From assembly GCF_000519305.1 (NCBI RefSeq), contig NZ_JAFG01000005.1, forward strand, positions 376,018 to 440,017: a stretch of DNA of 64,000 nucleotides, given 5' to 3'. Under the pieces are notes generated by a model, which did not search any database, was not told the origin of the DNA, and was given only the letters and a program-made list of their open reading frames with translations. Positions 63,724 to 64,000 of the stretch are shown here, piece after piece. Numbering within the stretch: position 1 is the stretch's first letter; every line of letters begins with the position of its first letter. The DNA is from Mesorhizobium ciceri WSM4083 (lineage in GTDB: Bacteria > Pseudomonadota > Alphaproteobacteria > Rhizobiales > Rhizobiaceae). The translations under genes were made by a program, and so were the position numbers.

Positions 63724-64000
63724 TCACGCATCGCCCAGATAGGATTTGATGGTTTCGATGAAACGCGGCACCGAGATCGGCTTCGAAATATAAGCCTCGC
63801 AGCCGCCCTGGCGGATGCGTTCCTCGTCGCCCTTCATGGCGAAGGCGGTCACCGCAATGACCGGGATGACGTGCAGTTCGTCGTCCTCCTTCAGCCATTT
63901 GGTCACTTCAAGCCCCGACACTTCAGGCAACTGGATATCCATCAGGATGAGATCCGGCTTGTGCAGGCGCGCCAGATCGAGCGCTTCCAGACCGTTGCGG
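63724..64000 (-). CDS. divK: Single-domain response regulator DivK, partial
   Basis: The frame is open to the window edge; 91 residues of the C-terminal part are present (about three quarters of a 120-residue receiver). The phosphoacceptor Asp lies in [16 protein letters not shown], with the conserved Thr in [17 protein letters not shown] and Lys in YISKPISV. The [19 protein letters not shown] pattern is DivK-like. DivK signals through DivL/CckA to CtrA in cell-cycle control. pleD starts 34 bp downstream, the standard divK-pleD operon. Confidence 0.93.
   Translation of the reverse strand, partial: RNGLEALDLARLHKPDLILMDIQLPEVSGLEVTKWLKEDDELHVIPVIAVTAFAMKGDEERIRQGGCEAYISKPISVPRFIETIKSYLGDA

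Overview
The window is GC-rich, densely coded chromosomal DNA from an alphaproteobacterium of the order Hyphomicrobiales (Rhizobiales). Mesorhizobium or a close relative is the best guess. Reasons are a growth-pole-ring type giant coiled-coil protein, a DUF2865 protein, paired divK/pleD cell-cycle regulators, the topA-rnr-DUF983-rpmG block, an SdhE-Mfd pair, and palindromic intergenic repeats of the kind common in this genus. Assignments rest on reading motifs; no database search was made. No rRNA, tRNA, CRISPR array, transposase or prophage gene was seen.

Layout. 1-4887: 3' part of a giant repeat-built coiled-coil protein, probably the polar-growth protein GPR/RgsE. 5065-9818: an exonuclease, then a minus-strand Mla-type lipid transport operon (STAS-MlaE, MlaF, MlaD, PqiC-like lipoprotein). 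9895-13901: DgcA-like epimerase, MFS transporter, LpxH-like phosphoesterase and an SDR protein lacking the usual Tyr/Lys. 14079-18996: maeB, a DUF2865 protein and gltX. 19179-25781: a GNAT-like unknown, an ABC exporter, a small GNAT, nadE and a 3-methyladenine glycosylase. 25875-29990: DUF1003-DedA pair, hemerythrin protein, dgkA, GFA protein and a diguanylate cyclase. 30096-43521: class II DAHP synthase, mfd, sdhE, recG, DUF502, glmS, glmU, an NTF2-like protein and ccdA. 43708-52791: a secreted YxxD-repeat protein, then topA, rnr, DUF983, NUDIX, MFS, a NIF3-insert-like protein and rpmG. 52962-61791: an accessory block of two small proteins and a minus-strand operon (GntR regulator, Cys/Met-type PLP enzyme, CUT1 ABC importer) preceded by a FAD monooxygenase. 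62317-64000: pleD and the 3' part of divK.

How the genes connect. Many are envelope-related: polar growth, Mla lipid transport, UDP-GlcNAc synthesis by GlmS/GlmU, an LpxH-like enzyme and DgkA. DNA and RNA maintenance is represented by mfd, recG, topA, rnr and the glycosylase. The accessory block is the most distinctive part. A GntR regulator overlaps a cystathionine-lyase-like enzyme by 4 bp and is followed by a complete sugar-type importer, with a FadR-type operator just ahead of the regulator. This suggests uptake and C-S or related cleavage of an unknown substrate.

The window contains many very long antisense open frames (up to 1262 codons, opposite mfd). They are high-GC shadows and are not annotated. 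Start codons were moved inward from the longest frame wherever a ribosome-binding site, signal peptide or neighbouring gene supported it.
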